DNA of 64,000 nt from Copromyces sp. CBS 386.78 (Eukaryota > Ascomycota > Sordariomycetes > Sordariales > Sordariaceae): NCBI GenBank assembly GCA_030685235.1, contig MU839205.1, forward strand, positions 62,001 through 126,000. Reading direction: 5' to 3'. Positions 22,801-35,101 of the stretch are shown piece by piece. Each line of letters opens with the position of its first letter. Position 1 is the first letter of the stretch. The position numbers were made by a program, and so were the translations under genes. The notes under the pieces are model-generated. The model saw nothing but the letters and a program-made list of their open reading frames with translations, was not told the origin of the DNA and made no database searches.

Positions 22801-25000
22801 ATATCCGAGGAGGTAGTAGGGGCCTTGTAATTACACTTCGGAATATAGGGTATAATAGTAATATTATTAATATAATTATTATTGCGCTTATAGCGGGTTT
22901 TAGGAATATTAGTTAGAAACTATATACGGTAATTACGGCTACGGCGGCGACGGTTAGGTAAATTATTATTTTAATTATTATTATATTAATTTTATTTAAT
23001 AGGGCGCTATTATAAAAGTATAAATTAGTAGGCGGGCGTAGGCGTAAATAGGTAGTTTCTATTAGAAGTATTTTAACGGTTAGAATTATTACGGGGACGT
23101 TTACTATTATTATAGGGTTATTTACCGTTATAAGGACGATTATATAAATTATTGCGATAATGCGGACTATTGCTTATAAATTGAAAATTAAAAATATAGC
23201 GAGGATTAATATTAAGATTCGCCTACTATTATTATTATTATTATTATTAAAAACAAGGTATTAGGCGCTATATATTTATATAGGGGTATAATTATTTTTA
23301 ATACTTATAGTAGGGGGGTTTATTAATAATAAATCTTTTTAATATTTTTTTATTAATAATATTTTAGTAGGCTTACTAGCTAACTACGAATTAAGATAAT
23401 ATATTAATAAAATCTTCCCTCTTAATATCCTTAAACGATAAATAGAATTTAAAAGTATTATATATTTTTAAAGTTTCTTTATATAAATTCTTATTTTTCT
23501 TTTTCGCTTATATTTTAGACCGGCTAGTATTAAATTTAGCTTCCAATTAAATAACCCGGTAAATTATAATACTAAATTTAAAAATTATATTTTTAAAGAA
23601 GAATAAGTAAATATTTTCCTTATTATTAAAAGTAGTTTAGTAATTAATATAGGATATAATATAGGAAAAGGCTTATTCGAAAAATATTAAATTAATATAA
23701 AGTTCAATTATAATTATAAAAGTAGTTTAATCCTCTTTATTCGAAGTCGAATTTTATAAACTTTAGATAGTCTTTTATTATAATAAGAAAGAAATAGTAG
23801 AATTTTCCTTAAATAAAGTAAGACTTTTAAATTTTATAAGTACTTTTTATATAAGTATAAAAATTCTAAAATTATATTTTACGAATATTAATACTTAATA
23901 TAAAATTCTTTATAACCTAACTTACGAATTAATTAAAATAATATATAAAAATACTATATTTCATTTCTTTATAAATATAATTAATAATTTCGGGTATTTC
24001 TATTTTAAATACTAATTTTATAACGTCGAAATCCTTATTTTTATTAATAAGGTTAAAGGCTATTCTATTAAATCCGCCAATCTTTTACAATAAATATAAA
24101 ACTTTATAATTAAATTTATAAAAATAATTATAATATATATCTTTTAATCGTTCTTTATTAAAGTCGAAGTCCTTTTATTCCCTTTAACCCCGTAAGCTAG
24201 AACTTCGATTATTACGGTTACTATTTCTACGGCCCTAATTACTATAACCTCTTAAAGTCTTTTACGTTTAGTAGCCTTTCTACGTACTAATATTTTAAGG
24301 CCCTTAGAATTGAAATTAGAAACCCTATTAACTTTAAAGGCTTTAAAGAGGGCTTTAAATCTATTAACTATATTAATTATAAAACTATTAGAACTATAAC
24401 CATTTTAATCCTATAATTATTAACCCTAGAGAATATTTGGGCCCTATTAGAAAGGTTACTAAAAGAGTTATTAAAAAGGTTATTAAAATAAATAAAAACC
24501 CTACGAATATTAATAGTTAATATTACTATAACGAAAATTACTTTAACCGGAAAAATTACTACGATTTAAATTGCTATAATTAGAGGTATTACTATAACGA
24601 AAATTACTAAAAGTACTATCACTATAACGAAAATTGCCTTAACCGGAAAAATTACTACGACTTAAATTACTATAATTAAAAATATTACTATAACGAAAAT
24701 TATTAGGAATACTATTGCTACAATTAGAAGTGCTTTAATTAGAAAAATTATTACGACCTAAATTACCGTAATTAAAAATATTATTACGGCTAAATAAATT
24801 GCTAACGCTAAAAATGCTATCGTTATAATTAGAATTACCTTAACGAAAATTACTTTAACCGGAAATATTAACCTACTATTAAAAATTCAATTCGAAATTA
24901 AAACCTAATTATATATTACTAAGTTTAATTCTTAAAATAAATCCTTAGCCGGAAGTAAATATAACGGAGAAAATAATATTAATAATTATAAAGAATTTAT
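22800..25000 (-). pseudogene. Unidentified degraded coding-like region with in-frame repeats
   Basis: I do not recognise this region. The minus strand gives longer open runs than chance. At 24520-24860 an approximately 96-bp repeat (a multiple of three) encodes the motif NFRYSN..NYSNL.RSNFSG. This would be an Arg/Gly/Ser/Asn-rich repeat before RIP (Gly to Ser by G-to-A), as seen in the basic tails of some retrotransposon gag proteins. Lys/Arg-rich frames follow (about 24200-24350). No zinc knuckle, protease, RT or LTR could be tied to it. A gag remnant of an unplaced element is one reading. Confidence 0.35.
24520..24860. repeat. Approximately 96-bp imperfect tandem repeat
   Basis: Units begin CGAAAATTACTTTAACCGGA (24537) and CGAAAATTGCCTTAACCGGA (24633, i.e. 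96 bp later), with a third, more diverged unit. Internal 24-bp sub-periodicity. It reads through in frame on the minus strand. Confidence 0.65.
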
Positions 25001-26143
25001 AATTATTAAATCTACAACCGGAATTATATAAAAGGGTTAAATAGTAAATTTATTTATATTTTAATAAATTATATTTTATTAATTAACTTATTAAAAAATT
25101 ATATTCCTTTAAATATTATAAAGTATTTTTATTAAGGGTATATTTATATTATTTCGAATATATTCGTCCTTATTTTTTTATCCGCTATATTTATTACAAT
25201 TTTATTAAGAGAATTACTATCTTTAAAGGCCTTATTAAAGTAATTACCGAAGTAATAATTAAATTTATTATTATTAGGAAATTTAAAAAGGGATTTAACT
25301 ACGAACGAAGCCTAAGGGTATAGTTTAACCCTAAATAAATTAATTACTATTAAATATATTAAGCGGGTTAATAATATCCGGGCGTTAAATATTACTAATA
25401 TTATATTAGGGTAATTAATAATAATAATTATTTTATATTATATTAATAAGTAGATTTTAACGATTAACTATATTCTAAGTATCTTTTTATAAGGCATTTA
25501 TTAATAGTATTATATTAAATAAAATATAAGGTATAAGACTTTTTTTAATTATTATATAAAATACGTAGGGGGAAGAAGTATAGCACTAATAAAAAAATAT
25601 TTAATTATTTAAAAAGATAGATTTATAGTAGTAATAATTTACATAAGGATTATTAGATAGGATTTATAAATAATTAGTAATTATACGCTACGGGTAGGCC
25701 GGGTTAATATTAATAGGCCTTTAAGTAAGCTATAATATTGGACGATTATTATTAAAGTTATTATCGCCTTCCTTTAATTTTTCGCTTATTTCTTTATTAG
25801 AAGATTTTTTTAATTAATTACCTTCATTATCATTATTACGGGTAAAATTATTACGAATAATCGAAACCTTATTATTTATACTTCGACTAATAATTCGATT
25901 AATACTTCGACTAATATTTAAACTACTAACGTAATTACTAATATATTATTTTTTAAAATCTATAACTTAATAAAGTATTAATAATTATTTATTATACTAT
26001 AAATATATTAAATCAATTAATTACCTATTTATATAATTAAATAATTTTAAAAAGAGGAGGAATAGGAAAAGGGGAGGGAAAAAGTTTTAACGGCTCGAAA
26101 TAAATTCTATTATATATAAATCGAGTAGGGCTATTAATTTCTA
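25000..26143. other. Degraded unassigned AT-rich DNA
   Basis: No recognised domain. A short repeat of ATTCGATTAATACTTCGACT lies near 25890-25920. It forms the left flank of the small element at 26144. Confidence 0.35.
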
Positions 26144-26416
26144 GAGAAATTCTATGCGTATAGGGATTAAACTCTATTCGTACGGGGATCTACTTTGGTT
26201 TTCTAAATATAATTTAAGCAACGCTTAATATATAAAATTAAGAATAGTATTAAATTATTTATTGATTTTTAACGGATTTTTTGACGTAGGTACCGATTTT
26301 ATAGCCCTACCCGTTATTAAGCTATTAATTTTTTGGACTTTTAAACTTTAAATTTATTTAATTATTTATTTAGAATAATTTTCTTTCTTTTAAATTTCTT
26401 AGGCCACTAAATATAT

Positions 26417-26623
26417 TAGCAAATATTATAAACCTTTATAGTATTAAGCCTTATTAGCCTTGTGGGTAGAACCGTATAAAGTATTAGTACCCGGGTAAAT
26501 AAAGGTATTTTAAAGGTAAATAAAATAAGTAAATATAAAAGGAAAGGTAATTATATTATAAATTTATATTAAAAACTAAAACGATATAATTTTTCTCTTA
26601 TTCTCTTTATATATATTTTAATA
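26417..26623 (+). repeat. Copia 5' LTR
   Basis: 207 bp from TAGCAAATATTATAAACC to TATATATTTTAATA (TG..CA before RIP). Same start and end as the copy at 33436. Confidence 0.88.
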
Positions 26624-26645
26624 GGTTATAAACCTAATTCCCGCT
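26624..26645 (+). other. Copia primer-binding site (initiator-tRNA half-molecule type)
   Basis: GGTTATAAACCTAATTCCCG follows the LTR with no gap. After undoing G-to-A changes it resembles the complement of the initiator tRNA-Met anticodon region (GGTTATGAGCC or GGTTATGGGCC), the half-tRNA primer known from Drosophila copia. This rests on resemblance, not on a tRNA from this genome. Confidence 0.6.
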
Positions 26646-27807
26646 ACATAATAATTTATACTAATATTATAAATTAGGCGCTATTAAACCGTATTTAATT
26701 TAATATATTAGTAAATACATTCTTCCATTATAAATAAATTAAAACTTAATCCTAATTTTATATTCTAATTAGGCAGGATAAATATATTTTATCCCGTCTC
26801 CTTCGTATTATCTATTATTTAAAATATTGAATATATTATAAAATAATTGGAAAAATATATTAAAAACGGGTATTTATCCTTTTATTTTAAAAATTAGATT
26901 ATTAATTTCGTTTTATATTAGAAATAAAAGTAAATAATAATTCGGAACCGGGTAAGGATAGCCGACGTAGTTATCGATATAAATACAACTATCCTATTTA
27001 ATTTTTAACCGTTGTACGTACTATAAAATAAAACGAATTCTTATAGTTAATTAAAACTATTAAACGCTTATTAAAATATAGTAATCTATAAGACCTTATA
27101 AATATTAAGAGCGATAATTCATTTAAAACTATTAGGATATTTTCCCTAATATTAAAAGAATTTAAAGTAAGGATAATTAATAAAATTAAATTATTAAATA
27201 ATAGGGAACTCTTTAAATTTAAAATTAAATCTTTAAATACTAAGGGATACCTAAATTTATAAATATAAACGGTTTTTCTATTCTAATTTAAAATATTTTA
27301 TTTTTATAAATTTATTAATTTTATATATTAAATAATTAATAATCCTATTAATATAATTCTATATATTAGAATTAATAATAATAGAAATTATAAAAGTATT
27401 ATTAAAGTTTTTAACGAATAATTTAACAATTTTAATAAATAAATAAGCAGAGCCGGAACCCCGGACGAACTTAGCGATAACGATATAAATAGCATTAATA
27501 AAATAGTAGCTATATACGTCGTTTTAATTATTATAGGGCCAAATATTATATTTAATCCGATTTCCTTAATTAATATTAATATTAATATTAATTTAAAATT
27601 AGACGGAAAAAATAATTAAAAAACTTAAAATAAATTCTAATCGTCTATAATTAACGTTATAAATAGTTTTAATATTATAAAAAAAATTTTTATTAAAGAT
27701 ATAATCCTTATCGATTTTTTAAAGGCTTAGAAAAATAAATAACGCTATTATATTAAGATCCTTTATACGACTTTTTATAAAAATACTAAAAAATTATTAG
27801 AAGGATA

Positions 27808-28396
27808 CTTAGCTAGGGGTATATAAAAAAGCTTTTTTAATTATATAATCGTTATACAACGGTTTTTAAATTTATAGCGGTAATATAATAATAAAAAAAT
27901 TTATAACCGTATAGTAATTGTATTACAACCGTTATAATATTTATAACTATAGGATTTTTATATATATAACGTAATTAGACCTACCTTCCTAAAAAAAAAT
28001 TTAAAATCCTTCTTTCCTACCTTCCTCCTTTAATATTAAACTTCCCGTTTATAAGCGAAAACGATTAAATTTTTTTCTTTATTAATAACCCTAACCCGAA
28101 AAATAAAAAGGGTATTAAAATGAATATTATTTCTTAGCGGTTATTTTGGACCCGGCTAGAAGTCCGTACGCCCTTTATTTAACGAGAAATCTTAGTTTAA
28201 AAAAGTTTACCGAACGGGTTTTTAAAAAAAAATAAAAATAATCTTCGCTTAATATTAAATTTGCCCTTAATAAATAAGAAAAACTATACGTTTCTATAAG
28301 AAATTTGGCCTAATAGCTAAGTAATTAATAAAGTAGTTTTTTATTTTTAGACTTTTATTCGATTCCTTGCTATAGTAAAAAATTTTGTTCTTTTCG

Positions 28397-28438
<42 letters not shown>

Positions 28439-28686
28439 ATTTATTAATTTAAATTCGCAATTTCCCTTTGTAATTTTTCTATACTAAGAAACCTTTTAGC
28501 AATTACGTTATATATATAAAAATCCTATAATTATAGATTTTAAAACGGTTATAGAATAATTATAATACGGTTATAATTTATTAAACTATTGCACTACCCT
28601 ATTTAAATTTATAATTATAATAAATATAAATACTATTATATAATTATAGTACTATAATAATTTTAACCCTTATATTATTAAATAAA
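27808..28686. mobile_element. TA-flanked foldback/MITE element with tRNA-like core, copy 2 (inverted)
   Basis: 879 bp flanked by TA (27806-27807 and 28687-28688), inserted in Copia gag and in the opposite orientation to the other copies. The left end is CTTAGCTAGGGG and the right end ACCCTTATATTATTAAATAAA. Heavily RIPed on its arms, but the core keeps the A and B boxes. Confidence 0.82.
28303..28380 (+). ncRNA. tRNA-like module in copy 2
   Basis: The A-box equivalent TAGCTAAGTAA starts at 28314 and the B-box equivalent ATTCGATTCC at 28357: again a 43-bp offset. The boxes carry G-to-A and C-to-T changes. An A-tract (about 28406-28436) follows downstream on the same strand. Confidence 0.55.
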
Positions 28687-30022
28687 TAGATAATTATAAT
28701 TAGGTTTTTTATTAAAATTAAAAAAGAATATTTAAACGAAAGTATTAATACCCTATAGCGGATTTAATAAGAATAAAATAATTTAAAATTTGTTAATTTT
28801 AATAGAGTCCGAATTTTAAGCTAAAAAAATTTATCTTTATAAAAAAAATATATTATAATTAGTACAGAATATAAATTACCCGATAGTTAATTAATTTTAA
28901 AATTATTATAAACGTTTAATTAAAAATAGTATAGCGCTTAGAAAATTAATTTTTAAATTACTTATAATAAAAAGCTCACTTCCTTCTAAAATATAATCCG
29001 TTTTACTAAAGGCGAATTTATATATATTAGCGCCGAAGGTAATTATAATATAATAGCGATATTAATAAATAAGAAGAGTATAATATTAATACCCTTAATT
29101 AATAACCTTCGTAATAAATTTTATACTTATTATAATAAGAAATACTATAATAAGGAGGGATATTAAGATTTCTATTCTAAATTAAAAAAGGAGTATAATA
29201 CCCGTAAATAAAAGAAAAAAGATAGGAATCTATTTTTAATATCGATTCTTATAATTACCCCTACCTAATAAACTTTTATTATAAATATAAGCATAGGAAT
29301 TAATTTATCTTTTTTTATTTATAATTAAATAAAAGAATATAAATTTTAATTTTAATTAGACCGGACTATATTATATTATATAATAGGATAAAAGACTTTT
29401 ATTTACTTTAAATAATATACTTCTTCAATTTAGGTTATAAATAATATATAATAATTATTCGGAATAATTTTATTACTTTCGAAACGAATAGTAGATTTAT
29501 TATAAGTATCGGCGGTATAAAAATTCTAATATTGAATATTAATAATATAGAAAAGAAATATATTTTTAATAGTATAATTATTATAATTCGTTTTAAAAAT
29601 ATTATCTTTACCCCTAAATTTAATATTAATTTAATTTCTATAACCTAATTCTTTAATTATAGTACTAATATAATTCTATTTAAAAATTATTAATAAATTA
29701 AAAAAAGCGGTATAAATATTTAAATTTTATATTTTAATAACCTCTTTATTTTATAAATAATTAATATTATTTAGTAAGTTTTAATTTATTATTCGGTTAA
29801 TTTAAAAATAATATTTTGGTACGAGCGTATAAATTATTTTAACGAGGAAAAACTAATTAAAATAAAAAATATAATCGACGGAATAAAAAATATACGTAAA
29901 TATTATATATATAAATTATATATTAAAGGCTAGATAAAGGAGACCCTATATTAAGATAAATTTTATAAGGCTTAATATGTATTAAATATAATTTATATAA
30001 ATATTTATAATCCTTTTAATAT

Positions 30023-30435
30023 AAGAATATCTTTTCGTACCGTTATAAATATCTTCCGGCACTGTTATTAAAAATACTATTAAATATAAATTTACTAAAT
30101 AAGAAATTATTAATATAAAAATAATATTAGAATTTTTATAATTTTCTACTCTATTTTATAATTTAATTACTATAAATATATTTCTCTAAAGGAAAAATTC
30201 AATTTAAATATTCTAAATTTAAAGTAAATAAATAGTTTTTTCTTCTTTTATTATATACTAAAGGCTATAGAGGGCGTCTAAATACGCCCAACATATTATA
30301 TTATAGAAGAAAAATAAATAAAAATTCCAATATACTTTTTATATACTACGGCTTTAATTTGGCTAAATTACTTCTAAAAGCCTTTTTTAATTATAATACC
30401 GGAAAATATTTATAACAGTGCGAAAAAATATTCTC
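30023..30435. mobile_element. 413-bp bipartite-TIR element in Copia
   Basis: A perfect 8-bp duplication TTTAATAT (30015-30022 and 30436-30443). The ends are RIP-altered (AAGAATATCTTTTCGTACCG and the inverse ending TTCTC). It is collinear over its full length with 43082-43494, which is also 413 bp. Confidence 0.88.
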
Positions 30436-33435
30436 TTTAATATTATTAAATATTATAGTAAATACTATTAAATTATATTATTTAATAAATATAATAAATT
30501 TAATAAATCGTTGGCGATTAAAAATAGGGTTAAAGTATAGGAATTTATTCGAAAATTTATATAAATAATAAAAATAAAGGAACCCTAAAGAAGAAAGTAT
30601 AGAATTATTTATTTTAATAGCGCTTAAAAATTTAATAATAATAAATTTAATATATAAGTAATAAAGTATAGTATTTAAATTAAACAATTAATAATTAAGT
30701 AATACTAATTTAATAGTATAGTAGAGAGTTTGAATTTCTATTTATAAAAAAAGCTATTACTAATTATAATTAGAAGAAATATTTCGAAGAAGTTTTAGCT
30801 TAAAATTTTCGAAATAGTTAATTATTTTAAAAATTATAACCCTTATTTAATATTCGATAGAATATTATTTAATATCGTTATTAATTAAAGATTAAATATA
30901 AATAATATTCGGACTATCGGTATAATAATTTAGTATTTAATTCCCTAAATATATTAAAAGAAAATAGATAAAAAAGTAGTTAAATATATATTTCTAAGCT
31001 TTAAAAGGTATATAGTCTATAAATTACTAACGTTAAATAGGCGAATAATTAAATTAAATAATATTTATTTCGAAATAGAAATTATATTAATTAAATATAG
31101 GATAAAAGATTTTATTACGTAAATAACTTTAAATTTATAGTAGATTAGTACTATAGGAGAATAAACTAATATTACGGCCCTAAATAAAAGTAAGTAAATA
31201 AGTCCCAATATTATAGTTCTAAAAGGGGATAAATTAACGGGTTTCGAAAGTAAATAAATAGGTTTCGGAAATAGATAATTCTAAACCCCGGACTAAAGTA
31301 GGTAATTAATTAATTAAAGTAAATAAGAGGGTTTTAAAGGTAAATAAGAATTTCCCGACTTATTAGTAATAAATTTTCTAACAATATAATTTCTACTTTA
31401 TAAACGTTAAAAATAAAAGTCTATTATTAAACGAATTATTTTTATAGAATATTAATCGGTATTAAATAATTTATCTTTAAAATATTTAATAATAAATATT
31501 AAATTAAATATCGAAATTAGGACGTAAATAGTATAAATGGCGCGAACGCTACTTTTACCGCCAGCTATAATAAAAATACTACTTTTATTAAACTATTAAA
31601 ATAATATTAACGGATATTTAGAATTAAAATACCTTCTATAAAATAGAATCCCGGAATATCTTTATCTAATTTAATATTATATATTATTTATAAAGGAATC
31701 GGTAGAAGAATTAATAGAGTTTAGAACGTTAAAGGAAATAAAGAAGAGTTTTTTTTAAAATAATTAACTAGAAGTAATAAAGGAAGAATATACGTTATTT
31801 ATTAAAAATAGTATATAGAATTTAGTCGAAATTATATTATATATATATATTTTATATAGTAAATAAATTTATAGGTTTAAACGTAATTTAAATAACGAGG
31901 TTATTAAACGAAAGGTTCGTTAAATAGTTCGAAGACTCAAATAGATTAAAGGAATAAATTTCTTCGAAACTTTCGCCTCGGTTATTAAATTAATAAATTA
32001 TAAAATCCTATTTATAATTATAATTATATTAAATTTGGAAATTAAATAGATAGATATTAAAACCGCGTTTTTATATAGAAATATTAAAAAAATTATCTAT
32101 ATAGAATAATTTCTAAAATTCGGGAACGGTACGAATAAAGTACATAAATTAAATAAAGTATTCTATAGGCTTAAATAAATTCCGAGAATATAATTTAATA
32201 CCTTTATATTAGCATTAAAAAACCTTAGATTCAAACTTATTATTACCGATTATAATATTTACTATAATAATAGTATTTTTATAATTATTTATAGTAATAA
32301 TTTCTCAATTATAAGAAAGGATAAAATTAAAATTTAAAATTTAAAAGAGGTATTAAATATAAAATTCTAAATAATAAACCTTAGACTTTATTACTACTAT
32401 TTTAGTATTTATATTATCGTAATCGTTAAAAAAAGACTATTTATTTTAATTAATAAGGATACATCGATAAAATCTTCGTTTAATTCGGTATAGTATTATA
32501 TAATCTAGCGGATATTCTAATAATAATTAACCATTTTAAAAAGGTAAATAAAGGGTAGACCGCTAAGAAGGTTAGAATTATTATATTTTAATTAACTATC
32601 GGTTTATTAATATATATTATATTTAATATTAAATCAAATATTGCGTATACTATTTTTATAATTAGCTAACATTTAATAAACCCTACCAAACTATATTTCC
32701 GAATATTTTAACGTATTTTTAAGTATTTAAAGGGTACGAAATCTTTAATTCTAATATTTAAAGGGGAGTTGAAAATTCTAAAAGGGTTTTTAAATTTTAA
32801 TTAGGCTAGAGATTATAATACTAAAAGGTTTATATTAAGTTTTATCTTTAATATTAGTAGTAGATTAATTAATTGGAATTTAAAGAAGTAGTAAATAATA
32901 ATATTATTATTAATAGAAATATAATATATAGGATAGATATTGGCGATAAAAGAAGCAATTTTATTAAATAAATGATATACGGAATTTAGTTCTAATCTTC
33001 GAAGGGGAAGTTAAGTAAATAATATAAGTAAAGTAAGTAATATTATTATTATTTTCTATAATAATTAAAGAATTATAGTATTTGTAAATAACCCGATATA
33101 ATATTAACGGACGAAGTATATCGATATTTAATAGTATTTTATATATAAAAAGGTTGAAAATAATTTAGTAGAATTTATTTACATTCTTACAAAGGAGGAG
33201 GTAACTAATCAACTAATTAAACCGCTTATTAAAGATCAATTTTTATATTTCTAAAATAGCCTTAACCTTATCGATATAAACAAAATATATAGGAAGTTCG
33301 AAGAGGATAGGAGTATTACCGATTTATCTATTAAATAAGAATTGGATTCTAATAGTAATCAAAACGAATATTAATAGTACGGAAAGTATAAAATAAAGGG
33401 GAATTTTAATATTATTCGTATTTATTAAAGGGGAA

Positions 33436-33642
33436 TAGTAAATATTATAAACCTTTATAATATTAAACTTTATTAGCCTTATAAATAGAACTATATAAAA
33501 TATTAGTACCCGGGTAAATAAAGGTATTTTAAAAGTAAATAAAGTAAGTAGGTATAAAAAGAAAAGTAATTATATTGTAAATCTATATTAAAAATTAAAA
33601 CGATATAATTTTTCTCCTATTCTCTTTATATATATTTTAATA
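33436..33642 (+). repeat. Copia 3' LTR
   Basis: 207 bp, preceded by the purine tract AAAGGGGAA (33427-33435) and followed by the duplicated TATAT. Differs from the 5' LTR mostly by transitions. Confidence 0.88.
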
Positions 33643-33828
33643 TATATACGTACTTTAAAAAAAAGGCGTATTAAATAGAAAAAATAATAATAAAGAATAT
33701 TATTTATTTTTTACTTCCGTATAAAATTTTATAAAATTTTAAAAAGGATTTTAGAATTGTCTTTTTCCTTCCCTATACGAATAGAATTTTATTTTTATCC
33801 CTATACGAATAGAATTTCTCAATTTCTA

Positions 33829-34206
33829 TAGCTATTTATAATACCCGCCGTTATACTAGTAAATAATATTTATTATACGCTATAAATTGAAAATAAATTA
33901 AAAGAGTAGGATATTAATATATTATAATAAATAATAATAATATTATTAATATTAAATATATTTATTTAATAGTAAGGGAATTATTATTAAAGTTTTTATA
34001 AGATTAGTAATATTATATAGGGTAAATATCTTTTTAAACGTAGCGGAGTAAAGGCGGCTTAGTAAATATAGTAAAGAAATAGTAAACGTATAACTAATTA
34101 TATTATAATTGCCCTTTTATACTAAAATAAAAGTAAATAAATAATAATAGGAATAATAAATATTAAATATTTAAAAGTATTTATTTATTTATATATTTCC
34201 CGCCTA
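33829..34206. other. Degraded unassigned AT-rich DNA
   Basis: Lies between the 8-bp duplication of the split element and the next TA-flanked element. No recognisable domain. It could be the upstream RNase H part of Gypsy G4, because joining 34206 to 35102 keeps a frame into YIPGSKN, but nothing further upstream supports this. Confidence 0.3.
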
Positions 34207-35099
34207 CTTACTTAATAATATAAAGGTTTAAATTACTATAGTATAATAGTTATACAACGGTATAGAGATTTACTACTATTATAGATTTGGATAGGGTAAT
34301 ATAACGGTTTAATAAATTACAATTATATTATAACCGTTTTATAACCGTTATAATATTTGCAATTATAGGATTTTCGTATATATAATGTAATTGCCAAAAC
34401 AATTCTTTTATAAAGGGAAATCGCGAAGGTTACAAAGGGAAATCGCGAATCTAAGCTAATATATATATATATATATAAAATTTTTTTTTTAATTTAAAAA
34501 GAATAAAACTTTTTATTATAGCGAGGAATCGAATAAAAGTCTAAAAATAAAGAACTACTTTATTAACCACTTAGCTACTAAGCTAAATTAATTAAAAAAA
34601 GGGCTAATTTTTCTTATTTATAAAGGGGAAATTAGGTTCTTTTTTTTTTTTTTTTTTCTCAAAACCCGTTCGGTAAAAGATTTTTAAATTAAAATTTCTC
34701 GTTAAATAAAGGGCGTACGGACCTTTAGCTAAGTATAAAATAATTACTAAAAAATAGCGCTCATTTTAATATCCTTTTTATTTTTAAGGTTAAAATTATT
34801 AATAAAGAAAAAACTTGGTCGTTTTTATAAGAAATAACCTTCGCAACTTCCTTTTATCAATTTTCTTTATTATATAAAATTTTCTAAAAAGGTAAGTCCA
34901 ATTATATTATATATATAAAAATCCTATAATTGTAAATCTTATAACGGTTATAATACGGTTATAGATTTTTTAACCCTTATAGTATAGTTGCAATATGGTT
35001 GCAAATTTTTTTTACTATTGTACTATTATTATAAATGCTAGAAATTATTATATAATTATTATACAAGTGGAAACATTTCTTTATATTACCCTAACTAAA
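34207..35099. mobile_element. TA-flanked foldback/MITE element with tRNA-like core, copy 3
   Basis: 893 bp, TA on both sides (34205-34206 and 35100-35101), same orientation as copy 1. It joins directly to Gypsy RNase H sequence on the right (YIPGSKN at 35098 on). Arms are heavily RIPed. Confidence 0.83.
34514..34590 (-). ncRNA. tRNA-like module in copy 3
   Basis: On the minus strand TAGCTAAGTGG starts at 34577 and ATTCGATTCC at 34534, offset 43 bp. Same order and flanking A-tract as in the other copies. Confidence 0.55.
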
Positions 35100-35101
35100 T
35101 A

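Larger units (their letters stand above)
26680..33240 (+). pseudogene. Copia gag-pol remnant
   Basis: A gag region comes first, interrupted at 27808-28686. A CCHC knuckle lies at 29122-29163 with spacing 2-4-4, but every ligand reads Tyr. A protease/gag-pre-integrase segment at about 29580-29690 reads FKNIIFTPKFNINLISIT. The integrase (about 29900-30900) is interrupted at 30023-30435. Reverse transcriptase carries DIKTAFLYR at 32053-32079, HKLNKVFYRLK near 32140 and the YxDD box as YSNN at 32290-32301, in the same frame. An RNase H-like end runs to about 33240. Many stops at former Gln/Trp; dead. Confidence 0.85.
26417..33642 (+). mobile_element. Full-length Copia LTR retrotransposon, RIP-degraded
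   Basis: 207-bp LTRs (26417-26623 and 33436-33642), a 5-bp duplication TATAT (26412-26416 and 33643-33647), a primer-binding site directly after the left LTR and a purine tract AAAGGGGAA before the right LTR. The domain order protease/integrase before reverse transcriptase, together with the RT sequence, defines Ty1/Copia. It was hit by two small elements (27808-28686 and 30023-30435); without them it is about 5.9 kb. Confidence 0.9.
26144..33820. mobile_element. Bipartite-TIR element split by the Copia insertion
   Basis: The left half is 26144-26416 and the right half 33643-33820; together they make about 446 bp without the Copia and its duplicated TATAT. The outer 8-bp duplication AATTTCTA is perfect (26136-26143 and 33821-33828). 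The left end reads GAGAAATTCTATGCGTATAG then ACTCTATTCGTACGGGGATC. The right end is CCCTATACGAATAGAATTT twice, ending TTTCTC. It matches the 451-bp element at 48197, so both halves are one insertion hit later by Copia. Confidence 0.88.
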
